Positions 32,658 to 41,049 are shown, counted from the first letter of the stretch. The stretch is 44,090 nt of DNA from an uncultured Oscillospiraceae bacterium (GCA_910579725.1 CAJTUD010000015.1:1-44090); one strand, 5' to 3'. The notes: a model not told the origin generated them from the sequence alone. Numbers and translations are program-made.

Positions 32658-33202
32658 GAGGACGGTTGATCCTGACGGCCGGCGGCAGCGGCAGCGGCAA
32701 ATCCGCCTGGGCGGAAAAGAGGCTTCTGGCAGAAGCTGCCGCACAGGGCGGGCGGGCGGTATATCTGGCGGCCATGGAAGCCTCTGGGTCCGAGGCGGCG
32801 GAGCGGATCAAGCGGCACCGGGCCATGCGGGCCCGCCACGGGCAGGAGGCGGGGCTTACATTTCTCACGGCGGAGCAGCCGGTGGACATCGGCAGTGCGG
32901 CGGTGGAGCCGAGAGACTTTGTTCTGCTGGAGGACCTGGGAAATCTGCTGGCCAATGAGATCTGGTCGCCTGCCGGCGCGGGACCGGACCGGGCAGGCGA
33001 ACGGATCCTTTCCGGGCTCCAAATCCTGTTGGAGCGGGTGTCGCTGCTGGTGATTGTCAGCTGCGATGTGTTTGCCGACGGTGGAGGGTACGGTCCGGAT
33101 ACCATGGCCTATATTCGTACCCTCGGGGAACTCCATCGGGAGCTTGCACCGCTGGCGGAGCAAGTGGTGGAGGTGGTATGCGGAATTCCACTGGAAAAAT
33201 GA
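32654..33202 (+). CDS. cobU: Adenosylcobinamide kinase/adenosylcobinamide-phosphate guanylyltransferase
   Basis: 182 residues. The P-loop GGSGSGKSAWAE lies at the N-terminus, followed by the CobU segment RAVYLAAMEA and RIKRHRAMR with the histidine that takes GMP in related enzymes. The central DFVLLEDLGNLLANE matches the metal-binding block and the late VIVSCDVF fits the family. It phosphorylates adenosylcobinamide and activates it with GTP for nucleotide-loop assembly; CobT supplies the other half. Start GTG at 32654 overlaps the cobT stop (GTGA), indicating translational coupling. A terminator follows at 33215. Confidence 0.9.
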   Translation: MRGRLILTAGGSGSGKSAWAEKRLLAEAAAQGGRAVYLAAMEASGSEAAERIKRHRAMRARHGQEAGLTFLTAEQPVDIGSAAVEPRDFVLLEDLGNLLANEIWSPAGAGPDRAGERILSGLQILLERVSLLVIVSCDVFADGGGYGPDTMAYIRTLGELHRELAPLAEQVVEVVCGIPLEK

Positions 33203-33214
33203 GAAACAGCAAGG

Positions 33215-33246
33215 CAGCCGCGGCCCGGAATGGCCGCGGCTGTTTT
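33215..33246 (+). terminator. Intrinsic terminator of the vanW-like/cobTU region
   Basis: An 11-bp stem, CAGCCGCGGCC with GGCCGCGGCTG around a 6-nt loop, followed by TTTT (33243-33246). Confidence 0.9.
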
Positions 33247-33266
33247 GCAGGATGCAGGGGACGCCA

Positions 33267-34655
33267 TTATTTCTCTTCTGCCGCAAAGAGTTCGTCCCTG
33301 GTGATGTTATTGAGCCATTTCCCGCTGCGGTAGTGCTTGATGACCCAGGGCCACTTGACAAATTCGTCCGTACAAAGGAGGAAATATACCCACATTACGG
33401 GCAGTTTGAACACAAACGCCGCAACAAATCCCAGCGGCACCGCGTAGCACCACATGTCGATGGTGTCGCAGATGAAGCCGAAGCGGCTGTCGCCTCCTGC
33501 GCGGAATACGCCGGCAATCAGCGTGGTATTGACTGCCGCGCCCATCACATAGTAAATGTTGATAAGCAGCATGTTCCGCAGAAAGTACATGGCTTGTTCT
33601 GTCAGAGACTCCCCCGTGTAGGTCATGACCAGCGGCATAGCCGCCAGTATTATCAGACCGCCGGCGGCCCCTGTGATCACTGTCAGCTTCATCAGCTTCT
33701 TTGCGCCTGCCCGGGCCTCCTCCAGCTTGTTTTCCCCGATGATGTTCCCCAGCAGAATTCCGCCGGCATTGGCCATGCCGAAGCAGAGAATGGTCCCAAA
33801 ATTCCGCACGACGATGACGAAGGAATTGGCCGCCACCGCGTCGGTGCCCAGGTGTCCGATGATGACAGAGTACATGGAAAAGGCCACGCTCCAGCTGACG
33901 TCATTGCCAAGGGCCGGCAGAGAGAGGCGGACAAAGTCGGAAAACAGGGACTTGTTCCGCACGAAGAGATACCGGAGATTCAGGTGGACATCCTTGCTCA
34001 GCAGGGATACCACAACGCAGGCTCCCAGCTCAATCAGGCGGGAGAGAGACGTCGCCATGGCCACTCCCATGGCTCCCAGCTTTGGTGCGCCGAACAGTCC
34101 AAAGATCCAAACGGCGTTGAACAGAATATTCAGAGAAAACGCCAGCACGTTCAACACCGTACATATGACCACCCGGTTGATGCTGCGGAGCGTCGCCAGA
34201 TAGATTTCGATTATGCCCCAGCAGAGATAGCTGACGCTCATATAGCGGAGATAGGATGCGCCGATAGCAATCAGCTCCCGGTCGTTGGTGAACAGCAGCA
34301 TCATCCGCTCCGGCATCAGCAGCGCCGCCAGAGCGAAGCCCAGCGCAATCGGAATGGAGAAGCGCAGCGCAATACCTTCCACCACCTGAATGGCCCGCAT
34401 GTCGCCCTTTCCGTAATACTGTGCGCAGAGGATGGTGACTCCGGTACCCAGGCCGTAGAAGACCATGAACAGCACGCTGGCATACTGCGCGGCCAGGGAT
34501 ACCGCAGAAATGGAGGACTGTCCCACGTAGTTAAGCATAACCACGTCGGCGGAGCTGACGGCGGCACTCAGCAGATTCTGGATGATGATGGGCAGGACCA
34601 GCTTGAAAATCTGGCTGTAAAATGCGTCCCCGCCCAAACGCCTTGCTTTTTCCAT
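33267..34655 (-). CDS. MATE-family efflux transporter
   Basis: 462 residues with 12 hydrophobic helices in two similar halves. Typical positions: FKLVLPIIIQNLLSAAVSSAD and VMLNYVGQSSISAVSLA in the first half, and FVRLSLPALGNDVSWS with GHLGTDAVAANSFV in the second. MATE proteins export drugs or metabolites using Na+ or H+ gradients; the substrate is not predictable. The start has GAGGGA close upstream. It runs parallel to the sirtuin gene located 24 bases upstream in transcription order, and probably shares a transcript with it. Confidence 0.92.
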   Translation of the reverse strand: MEKARRLGGDAFYSQIFKLVLPIIIQNLLSAAVSSADVVMLNYVGQSSISAVSLAAQYASVLFMVFYGLGTGVTILCAQYYGKGDMRAIQVVEGIALRFSIPIALGFALAALLMPERMMLLFTNDRELIAIGASYLRYMSVSYLCWGIIEIYLATLRSINRVVICTVLNVLAFSLNILFNAVWIFGLFGAPKLGAMGVAMATSLSRLIELGACVVVSLLSKDVHLNLRYLFVRNKSLFSDFVRLSLPALGNDVSWSVAFSMYSVIIGHLGTDAVAANSFVIVVRNFGTILCFGMANAGGILLGNIIGENKLEEARAGAKKLMKLTVITGAAGGLIILAAMPLVMTYTGESLTEQAMYFLRNMLLINIYYVMGAAVNTTLIAGVFRAGGDSRFGFICDTIDMWCYAVPLGFVAAFVFKLPVMWVYFLLCTDEFVKWPWVIKHYRSGKWLNNITRDELFAAEEK

Positions 34656-34679
34656 ACTTCCCTCTCGGCTCTCTTTGTG

Positions 34680-35390
34680 TTATAATAAATCCAGAACCTG
34701 TCCGATGGGCTCTGTAATGCTTAGATCTGCCTCCGTTCCCAGCGCCGCCTTGTTGATGACCGCCAGCTTGTTCCCTCTGTAGTACCGCACCAGTCCCGCC
34801 GCCGGGTATACCGTCAGGGAGGTACCCCCGATGATGAGCACGTCCGCGTGCCGGATGGCGGAAACAGAACGCATCATCACGTCCTCCTCCAGCCCCTCCT
34901 CGTAGAGAACCACGTCCGGCTTGATGATTCCGCCACAGGAGCACCGGGGTATGCCCTGGCAGCCCTGAATCGCTTCCACACCGTGGAACGCGCCGCACCG
35001 GGTACAGTAGTTGCGCCAGATGCTGCCATGGAGCTCCAAGACATTTTTGCTGCCCGCCTTCTGGTGGAGGCCGTCGATATTCTGGGTGACGACCGCCTTC
35101 AGCTTCCCTTGCCTCTCCCACTCCGCAAGCTTCCTGTGGGCGGCATTGGGCTGTGCGTCCAGACAGAGCATCTTGTTGCGGTAGAAGCGGAAAAATTCCT
35201 CCGGGTTTGCCTCATAGAAGCTGTGACTGAGAATGGTTTCCGGGGGATAATCGTACTGCTGATGATAGAGGCCGCCGGTGCTGCGGAAGTCGGGGATACC
35301 GCTTTCTGTGCTGACCCCGGCCCCGCCAAAAAAGACAATGTTCCCGCTTTGATCAATCCATTCCTTTAACTGTTTGACTGCGTCAGTCAT
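34680..35390 (-). CDS. NAD-dependent protein deacylase, sirtuin family
   Basis: 236 residues, normal for bacterial sirtuins. GAGVSTESGIPDFR (23-36) and TQNID (102-106) bind NAD, H121 in ELHGS is the catalytic base, and C129, C132, C150 and C152 bind structural zinc. GGTSLTVYPAAGL closes the Rossmann fold. It removes acetyl or acyl groups from lysines. ATG 35390 was chosen because GGAGGGAGG lies 9 bases upstream; an upstream in-frame start falls inside the GNAT gene. The start overlaps the GNAT stop by 8 bases, so an acetyltransferase and a deacylase are translated together. Confidence 0.93.
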   Translation of the reverse strand: MTDAVKQLKEWIDQSGNIVFFGGAGVSTESGIPDFRSTGGLYHQQYDYPPETILSHSFYEANPEEFFRFYRNKMLCLDAQPNAAHRKLAEWERQGKLKAVVTQNIDGLHQKAGSKNVLELHGSIWRNYCTRCGAFHGVEAIQGCQGIPRCSCGGIIKPDVVLYEEGLEEDVMMRSVSAIRHADVLIIGGTSLTVYPAAGLVRYYRGNKLAVINKAALGTEADLSITEPIGQVLDLL

Positions 35391-35859
35391 AGCTTTTTCC
35401 TCCCTCCGTTCTCCGCCGGTACATCCGGCTGGGCGCACTCTCGCCGTCTCCCAGCGCCATGCAGAAAAATTCCCAGCCGTACCGTTCGTAAAAAGAGGTA
35501 TGATCCGTCAGCAGATAGAGGGTGCCGGTTCCCTGTTCCGCCATGTCCCGACAGGCATGATTCAATAGCCGGCCTGCGATTCCCCGGCGGCGGCAGTCCT
35601 CTTCCACATAGACGGCGCACACATTGGGCGCAAGGTCCTTCCTGTTATGGAAGTCGTTTTCAATGACGCCCAGACCGCCGATGATCCGACCGTCCGCCAT
35701 AGACGTATACCACTGAGGAACCGGGCTTCTGCCAGTGATGCACTGCTCTATGCTGTCCAGATAGACCTCCAGAGGAATACCCCATTTGGCGTGAAACCAC
35801 GCCGCTGCCGTTTCTTTTAATTCCGGGTGGTCCCGGAGGTTGACGATTTCATATTTCAA
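35383..35859 (-). CDS. GNAT-family N-acetyltransferase
   Basis: 158 residues. The acetyl-CoA binding motif is visible as CAVYVEEDCRRRGIAGRLL (R/Q-x-x-G-x-G/A type), and the C-terminal DHTSFYERYGWEFF is the common YERxGF end. It transfers an acetyl group to an amine of an unknown protein or small molecule. GGAGG lies about 15 bases before the ATG. It overlaps the sirtuin gene start by 8 bases and is the first gene of the GNAT-sirtuin-MATE run on the minus strand. Confidence 0.9.
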   Translation of the reverse strand: MKYEIVNLRDHPELKETAAAWFHAKWGIPLEVYLDSIEQCITGRSPVPQWYTSMADGRIIGGLGVIENDFHNRKDLAPNVCAVYVEEDCRRRGIAGRLLNHACRDMAEQGTGTLYLLTDHTSFYERYGWEFFCMALGDGESAPSRMYRRRTEGGKSYD

Positions 35860-35903
35860 AAGGATTTTCCTCCATTTCAGCCTTTGACAAAGGAGAGTTT
35901 GCC

Positions 35904-36239
35904 ATGAATATTCAAATCTTTGGGTCCTCCAAATGCTTCGAAACTAAAAAAGCGGAACGCTGGTTCAAGGAGCGGCGGATCAAATACCAGTATATCGACC
36001 TGCCGAAGAAGGGATTCTCCCTGGGGGAGTACCGCTCCATCCGGCAGAAGCTGACCTACCAGCAGCTGGTGAATACGAAATGCAAAGCTTATCAGGATTT
36101 ATACATGGCGTACATCACTCCCGACGCAGCAGAAGACAAGCTTTTTGAAAATCCGCAGCTGTTCCTCACCCCTATCGTCCGCAACGGAAAGCAGGTCACT
36201 GTGGGCTGCTGCCCGGAGGTGTGGGAAACATGGGAATGA
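35904..36239 (+). CDS. ArsC/Spx-family protein
   Basis: 111 residues with a thioredoxin-like fold. The N-terminus has IQIFGSSKCFETKKAERWFK: a single cysteine (C11) and KKA match the ArsC/Spx/YffB family. TPIVRNGKQVTVGCCPEVW near the end holds the usual cis-proline-type region (LTPIVRNG). Spx itself has CxxC at this position and binds RNA polymerase; here only one cysteine is present, closer to an arsenate reductase-like protein. No ars genes are nearby, so arsenate reduction is not assumed. AAAGGAG lies 8 bases before the ATG. It stands alone, divergent from the GNAT gene. Confidence 0.85.
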   Translation: MNIQIFGSSKCFETKKAERWFKERRIKYQYIDLPKKGFSLGEYRSIRQKLTYQQLVNTKCKAYQDLYMAYITPDAAEDKLFENPQLFLTPIVRNGKQVTVGCCPEVWETWE

Positions 36240-36299
36240 GGCCGCATCAATCACTACACCGTGTTCCTGGAGCTGCTTTTTTCAAAAAACGGAATTGTC

Positions 36300-37154
36300 T
36301 CACTCCGTATGGTGCACATGATTGAAGATATGGTCCTCGCAGTAGCAGTGATACCCGGTACACTTGGAGCAGTAGCGGAATTGCAGGCCAGGGTTCTCCG
36401 TATCCGTCCGGCCGCAGACCTCGCATTTGTGGTTGTAGCCCTTCTGCCGTTTCTGCTCTTTTACCGCCTTGCGGAACTGCACCGCCTCGCGGCGGTGACG
36501 GGCCTGAAACTGATCTGTCTTCCGATAGAAATCCGGAGAGAAGAAGATGAACAGATTCAGCATGGCGACAACAGGCATCAGCGCCAGTCCCCACAGCCCC
36601 GCCGTAATGCCCAGGACCACGGCGGCGGCGTAGAAAACCGCCTCAATCATGGCCAGCCATTTCATCTTGATAGGAAGAATAAAGAAAAGACGAACCACGG
36701 TTTCCGGATAGGTCAGGGCGTAGGCGAAAAACAGCGCCGAGTTGACATACCCCGCTCCTGCCAGCGGAACGGCGAGGCCATCCACAAACAGGACCAGAAT
36801 GGCCGCCAGAACGGACAGCAGCATTCCGCTGACGTAATAAAAGGTAAATTTCGCGCTGCCCCACAGCCGTTCCATGGACTCTCCCAGCCAGTAATAGAAC
36901 ATCAGGGAGAGCAGTACGGAAAATGGCTGGCTGCCGGTGGGGATCAGGACAAAGGTCACAATTCGCCAGAGCTGGCCGTGGAGCACCGCAGAGGCATCCA
37001 TCATCAGCGTGCTCAACAAAAGCCCGGAGCGGTCAAACATGCTGAAAATATAGATGACGGCGTTGGCGGCCACTATATACCGCATCAGGCCAGGGATTCC
37101 CCATCTGGGATGCAGGGCGCAAAAACGGTCAATCGCGTCGTTCAGTCTTTTCAA
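36300..37154 (-). CDS. Rhomboid-like membrane protein with C-terminal zinc ribbon, probably not a protease
   Basis: About 284 residues. Six hydrophobic helices in a rhomboid or derlin arrangement: HGQLWRIVTFVLIP and LMFYYWLGESMERLWGS match the L1-loop region of rhomboids, but the helix that should carry GxSG reads LAGAGYVNSALFF, so no catalytic serine is visible. After a basic linker the C-terminus has CEVCGR, CSKCTGYHCYCEDH with histidines, likely a zinc-binding ribbon. The start is a TTG at 37154, decided by GGAGGA 7 bases upstream; an in-frame TTG at 37169 would put that site inside the coding region. Function unknown. Confidence 0.75.
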   Translation of the reverse strand: MKRLNDAIDRFCALHPRWGIPGLMRYIVAANAVIYIFSMFDRSGLLLSTLMMDASAVLHGQLWRIVTFVLIPTGSQPFSVLLSLMFYYWLGESMERLWGSAKFTFYYVSGMLLSVLAAILVLFVDGLAVPLAGAGYVNSALFFAYALTYPETVVRLFFILPIKMKWLAMIEAVFYAAAVVLGITAGLWGLALMPVVAMLNLFIFFSPDFYRKTDQFQARHRREAVQFRKAVKEQKRQKGYNHKCEVCGRTDTENPGLQFRYCSKCTGYHCYCEDHIFNHVHHTE

Positions 37155-37239
37155 GGGGTATTCCTCCAATATGATTTAGTCCGGTATTTGGTATTGTACT
37201 CCATCCAAAGGAAAAAGTCATCATAAATATTTTGAACAT

Positions 37240-37267
37240 TTGACAATTGGCAAAAAATATGTATAAT
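37240..37267 (+). promoter_or_regulatory. Promoter of tRNA-Pro
   Basis: TTGACA (37240-37245), 16-bp spacer, TATAAT (37262-37267) followed by AGA. The tRNA starts 75 bases later. Confidence 0.82.
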
Positions 37268-37342
37268 AGAAGATGTCCTGCTTGCGGGGCCGCCGGGCGG
37301 TCGTTTCAGAGTGCAGCCGGACCGGTATCGAGAATAGAATAA

Positions 37343-37418
37343 CGGGGTGTTGCGCAGCTGGTAGCGCGCCTGCTTTGGGAGCAGGAGGCCCGGGGTTCGA
37401 GTCCCCGCACTCCGACCA
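37343..37418 (+). tRNA. tRNA-Pro (anticodon TGG)
   Basis: 76 nt. Acceptor CGGGGTG (37343-37349) pairs with CACTCCG (37408-37414, one G-T pair), discriminator A, encoded CCA (37416-37418). The anticodon stem CCTGC/GCAGG encloses TTTGGGA, giving anticodon UGG. The T-loop GGGTTCGAGTCCC is present. Confidence 0.95.
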
Positions 37419-37449
37419 CGTCGGAGCAAAGTCCGCTCCACTCAAAACC

Positions 37450-37480
37450 GGGCGTTCCCTTATGGGAGCGCCCGATTTTT
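37450..37480 (+). terminator. Terminator of tRNA-Pro
   Basis: GGGCGTTCCC pairs with GGGAGCGCCC (one G-T pair) around TTAT, followed by GATTTTT. The 46-nt trailer repeat begins 15 bases later. Confidence 0.82.
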
Positions 37481-37494
37481 CGCGCCGCTCCCCT

Positions 37495-37540
37495 GCTCCT
37501 CCTTTCCAACTCGAACCCGCTGCGCTGGGCTTCGAGTTGG
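37495..37540 (+). repeat. 46-nt tRNA-trailer repeat, copy 2 (downstream of tRNA-Pro)
   Basis: Identical over 46 bases to the minus strand of 1338-1293. It contains the CCAACTCGAA/TTCGAGTTGG hairpin. A second shared block directly after the two tRNAs (ACCACGTCGGAGC, three to five variable bases, then CCGCTCCACTC) shows that the repeated unit includes more than the 46 bases. Confidence 0.85.
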
Positions 37541-37656
37541 TTTGGGATGCATGATGCACGACGCATGATCAATATACCGGTACGCATTTTCGGTATAATG
37601 GCATTTATCTCCTTTGTCGAATTTTGTATAATTTGATCGAAAGGAGGGATGTTGCC

Positions 37657-38067
37657 GTGGGATTACAGGAAAATATGGCTGTTGCAATTCGTACTGTTAT
37701 GTTGCAGCGGCGTAAATCCTTGACAGAGTTTTCGGAGGAGCTGGAAATATCCCGTACCGCTCTCTACGACTACCTCAAGGCCAAGGGGAATCCCAGCGCT
37801 GCCACTATTGAGCACCTGGCGGACAAAATGGGCGTCAGTCCGGCCGCCTTGATGACCGGTTTGCTGGAACTGGATCAGAGAGAGATTGTTTTGCAGCTGC
37901 TGGATACAATCCATGGCGTGGCGGAGCTTCCGGAGGAAAAGCGAATTTATTTCGCCGAACTTTTTTTGGAAATGGTGAAATTGTGGAGCGGGGATACGCC
38001 GCCGCCCGCCTCCGGCAGCCCTCGTGACACTGCCCTTGGAAAAAACGAACCCCGGAAGCGTGAATGA
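37657..38067 (+). CDS. XRE-family helix-turn-helix protein
   Basis: 136 residues. The HTH lies at about residues 20-70: SLTEFSEELEISRTALYDYL is the helix-turn-helix, followed by AATIEHLADKMGVSPAALM. The rest is helical (LDQREIVLQLLDTIHGVAEL) with a short Pro/Ser tail, without a recognised ligand domain. Start GTG 37657 is chosen because AAAGGAGGG lies 8 bases upstream; ATG 37675 is an alternative. Two TATAAT-like boxes (37595 and 37628 regions) lie upstream. The last codons and the stop lie inside the terminator hairpin. Target genes are unknown. Confidence 0.8.
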   Translation: MGLQENMAVAIRTVMLQRRKSLTEFSEELEISRTALYDYLKAKGNPSAATIEHLADKMGVSPAALMTGLLELDQREIVLQLLDTIHGVAELPEEKRIYFAELFLEMVKLWSGDTPPPASGSPRDTALGKNEPRKRE

Positions 38068-38081
38068 CGCTTCCGGGGTTC
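38047..38081. terminator. Hairpin terminator between convergent genes
   Basis: A perfect 14-bp stem, GAACCCCGGAAGCG (38047-38060) with CGCTTCCGGGGTTC (38068-38081), whose loop contains the stop codon of the HTH gene. The T-run is poor on the plus side, so efficiency is uncertain. It lies between the HTH gene and the convergent BlaR-like gene. Confidence 0.7.
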
Positions 38082-38119
38082 TATGCTTCTCGGTTTATGC
38101 CGCTTCCGCCGGTATGATT

Positions 38120-40639
38120 TCAGTAAACTCTCCTCTCGTCTGCGGACTCAAAGTGAATGTTATCCCCGGTGATGGGCGCAAACCGCACGCCGTCTGTACT
38201 GTTTGCTCTCGCCCAGATGTTGAACTGTGCCACAATGTCCTCTTCGGTCATGTCCAGCAATGCATCCAGCTCCGTTTCCTGCCAGAAGCGCTCAATGGCG
38301 GTCTGCATCCCACTCACACAGGCATCCCGTTCCGATACTGTCACTGCGGTTCTATCCGTGATATGGTAGGAGATATCATAATACAGGTTGCACCAGGCGG
38401 TCCGGATGCCGTCTTCCTCAAACTTCTCCGGCAGGTTCCGGGCCCAGCCCGGGTCCTCCTCCGGCCCGCCGGTGTAAAGTGCGCGGATCATTTGGCCGTT
38501 CTCCGTACCGGAGCAAAGACAGGTGCGGGAGACGAAGGTCCACTCCTCCGGCGTCAGATCCACGCCACAGTCGTTCCAGATCACATCGCAGTTGATACGG
38601 TCCCAGGCGTCATTGTTTTCATTAGCCCAGTCCAGCAGCCGCTGGTTGAACACCTTCAGCGTCTGTCCGGCATAACCCTCCGTCCGCAGGGTCAGAAAAG
38701 CATCGTAATCCTCCCGGGTGGCCTGGGGAAACTCTCGCTGCTCTTCAGGGTCACGGAGCGTTGCAACGCCCAGAAAGATGGTAGATTTCTTCCGGCTTTC
38801 ATCAAATTCCGCCTGCTCCTTTGCTGTGGCCAGACGCAGTCCGGAGAGCTTACCGGCTGTATAGACCGTATACAGCTCCACCGCGCCGTCGGAGAAACCG
38901 TTCCCGGCGTGCTCGGTAATCCATGTGCCCTCCTGCGGATCCATGATGCCACAGACCTCCCTGCCATCGAACCACATGGTCAGCCCGTTGCCGTCATGAT
39001 CCGGGTCATTGAATTCCCAAGTCAGGCCGAATGGAGCGTAGGGAGAGAGCAGAGCGTCCCACTGTCCGGCAATCTCGGCGGAGGTCTGGGCGTAAAAGGC
39101 GGCGTCGGTGTCAGAAGCATCGTCCGTATCCGTCCGCACCGGCAGTCCGGCCTCCACCACAACGGTCAGGTGGTCCGTACTGAGCCGCTGGGACAGCGCC
39201 TCGAAATCATCGCCTGCCGGTTCCGTCCACAGCAGAGCCTTGACCCCTGCCTTTACACCGGCAAATACCTGTTGGTATTCGCCAACAGTCAGCCGGTTTG
39301 GGTCCCGAATTTGCAGGCAATAGGTGTACTCAATAAATACCACGCGGCCTCCATTGTCTCGTGCTGCTTCCAAACCGGAGAAATACCGCTCCTGCCACCA
39401 TTCTGATGTCAGCGGCTCGTAGACATAATGGAAATAATCGTGGAAGGCGCGGGATGGCGTCACCTCTTCAGGGTTGTCATAGTAACCGTCAACGGCGTTG
39501 CTCTGCCCGTAGCGCTCAATGAGCGCGATATCCTCTGGCGTGTCCCGCTGGGCCCACATTTTTTGCTGGTACTTTGCCACGGTCATATCCTCGTATCCCT
39601 CAAACCACAGGGAGGCCAGGCGGTCCAATTCCGCCTTGGTGAAGGTTCCGTCCGGAGCCTTGGGGCAGGGAGTTTTTTCCTTTGCCGAGGTGGCGAATCC
39701 CACCCCCATGCAGCACACCAGTACCACTGCTGCCAGAATGGCAGCCAGGGATCGTTTTTTGATTTTCATAATTGCCCGGATCCTTTCTTCAATCGCATTT
39801 TTGCTGAAAGCGCTGGCAAACGGCTCCAGTCCGCTGCGACCCTCCTCCATGGAGATCAATGTCAGCGCGTAGTCGTTCCGCTTGTCCAGCCCCAGCCGCC
39901 GCACCACGACCTCGTCGCACCGCAGCTCCATATCCCGATTGGCCAGTACGAACATGCACCACACCAGCGGGTTGAACCAGTGGACGCAGGCGGTGAGCGC
40001 CAACAGAGGCTTCCACAGGGCGTCCAGTCTCCTGATATGGACCATTTCATGTTCCAGCGCGTACAGAGGCACCTCTGTCCCTGCCTTTGGCAGCAGGATC
40101 ACAGGCCGCAGCAGACCGTAGGTCAGGGGTGCGTCCACTTTATCCGACCACCGCAGAGAGACTCTCCGGCGCAGCCTCTGGACCGCCAGCCAGTCCAGCG
40201 GGAAGGGTTCCTCCGCCGGCAGGGCGGTGCGGAACTCTCTCCAGCAGCGGAGGTAGGAAAAGAGAAACGCTCCCGCACACAGACCGGCCCCCGCCAGCCA
40301 GCTCCATCCCCAGAATCCGGTATTTACGGAGACATCCGGGAGATCCGGAACATTCCGGGCGGCAGAAAGAGCGCCGGAGGATGCCGGTGCAAGCGCAGGC
40401 GCCGGACGGGAGGCTTCCGGAAAGGGGGCCATCGTGCTCTCCGCAACCGTCATCCGCTCCGCCAAGGTGTACACGCTGACTGGGGATGAAATAGAAAAAG
40501 GAACCATCAGCCGCAGCGCAGCCACCGCCCACAGCGCCAGGAACGTCCCCTTGGGCAGACGGTTCAGCGCCAGCGATCTCAGCACAATTACCGCCAGAAT
40601 CAGCACGCCGCCAGAAAAGCTCATTTGCAGAAGGCTCAT
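38120..40639 (-). CDS. BlaR1/MecR1-like M56 metallopeptidase with large extracytoplasmic domain
   Basis: 839 residues. The N-terminal half (1-310) is a BlaR-type M56 peptidase: several membrane helices, the zinc site HEMVH (197-201) and DMELRCDEVVVRR further on. A last helix (about 297-317) leads to 520 extracellular residues that lack the SxxK/penicillin-binding sensor of BlaR1. They contain two related modules: about 333-380 (LWFEGYEDMTVAKYQQKMW) and 642-680 (LRTEGYAGQTLKVFNQRLL). Normally the sensor activates the peptidase, which leads to cleavage of the BlaI repressor. ATG 40639 is preferred (GGGGTGAG upstream, 4 bases after the blaI stop) over an in-frame start at 40663. The signal is unknown; beta-lactam sensing is not supported. 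Confidence 0.85.
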   Translation of the reverse strand: MSLLQMSFSGGVLILAVIVLRSLALNRLPKGTFLALWAVAALRLMVPFSISSPVSVYTLAERMTVAESTMAPFPEASRPAPALAPASSGALSAARNVPDLPDVSVNTGFWGWSWLAGAGLCAGAFLFSYLRCWREFRTALPAEEPFPLDWLAVQRLRRRVSLRWSDKVDAPLTYGLLRPVILLPKAGTEVPLYALEHEMVHIRRLDALWKPLLALTACVHWFNPLVWCMFVLANRDMELRCDEVVVRRLGLDKRNDYALTLISMEEGRSGLEPFASAFSKNAIEERIRAIMKIKKRSLAAILAAVVLVCCMGVGFATSAKEKTPCPKAPDGTFTKAELDRLASLWFEGYEDMTVAKYQQKMWAQRDTPEDIALIERYGQSNAVDGYYDNPEEVTPSRAFHDYFHYVYEPLTSEWWQERYFSGLEAARDNGGRVVFIEYTYCLQIRDPNRLTVGEYQQVFAGVKAGVKALLWTEPAGDDFEALSQRLSTDHLTVVVEAGLPVRTDTDDASDTDAAFYAQTSAEIAGQWDALLSPYAPFGLTWEFNDPDHDGNGLTMWFDGREVCGIMDPQEGTWITEHAGNGFSDGAVELYTVYTAGKLSGLRLATAKEQAEFDESRKKSTIFLGVATLRDPEEQREFPQATREDYDAFLTLRTEGYAGQTLKVFNQRLLDWANENNDAWDRINCDVIWNDCGVDLTPEEWTFVSRTCLCSGTENGQMIRALYTGGPEEDPGWARNLPEKFEEDGIRTAWCNLYYDISYHITDRTAVTVSERDACVSGMQTAIERFWQETELDALLDMTEEDIVAQFNIWARANSTDGVRFAPITGDNIHFESADERRVY

Positions 40640-40643
40640 GCGC

Positions 40644-41003
40644 TCACCCCAATTCTTCCACAATGTCTTTCAGATGCTGGAGCTGCTCGGCGCTCAGCTT
40701 TTTCCGACCCAGCAGGGAGGCAAACAGCTTGTCCACGGATCCGTCGAACAGCTTGCCAACCAGTTCGTCGGTTTCGGCATCTTGGACCGCCTCCCTGGCA
40801 ATCAAAGCGCGGCACTGGAAACCGGGGTCCGTACGGGCAACGGCTCCCTTTTTGATGCACCGTTTGATGAGGGTGTAGGTAGTGTTCACGTTCCATCCCA
40901 CCGCATTCCCCAGAATTGCGGCAATCTGCCGGGCCGGCAGCTCCCCTTCCCGCCACAATACGTCCATAACCTTCAATTCTGAATTAAAAAGCTTCATATC
41001 CAT
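40644..41003 (-). CDS. BlaI/MecI-family repressor
   Basis: 119 residues, normal for BlaI. The winged helix at the N-terminus reads LFNSELKVMDVLWREGELPA then NVNTTYTLIKRCIKKGAV; the C-terminal dimerisation helices read LFDGSVDKLFASLLGRKKLS. It represses its own operon until cut after a signal from the membrane peptidase encoded 4 bases downstream. ATG 41003 is chosen: AGAGGTG lies 7 bases upstream, while the in-frame GTG at 41012 has none. The operator and promoter lie directly upstream. Confidence 0.92.
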   Translation of the reverse strand: MDMKLFNSELKVMDVLWREGELPARQIAAILGNAVGWNVNTTYTLIKRCIKKGAVARTDPGFQCRALIAREAVQDAETDELVGKLFDGSVDKLFASLLGRKKLSAEQLQHLKDIVEELG

Positions 41004-41049
41004 CACTGGCACCTCTTTCTATAAGACACTGGTAATACTACCGCAATAA

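Noticed and set aside
33054..34685. 543-codon open frame on the plus strand
   Set aside because: Antisense to the MATE transporter; low-complexity His/Gln-rich translation and no family resemblance.
35904..36239. Arsenate reductase in an arsenic operon
   Set aside because: No arsR, arsB or acr3-like gene is adjacent and the family also includes Spx-like proteins, so only the family is named.
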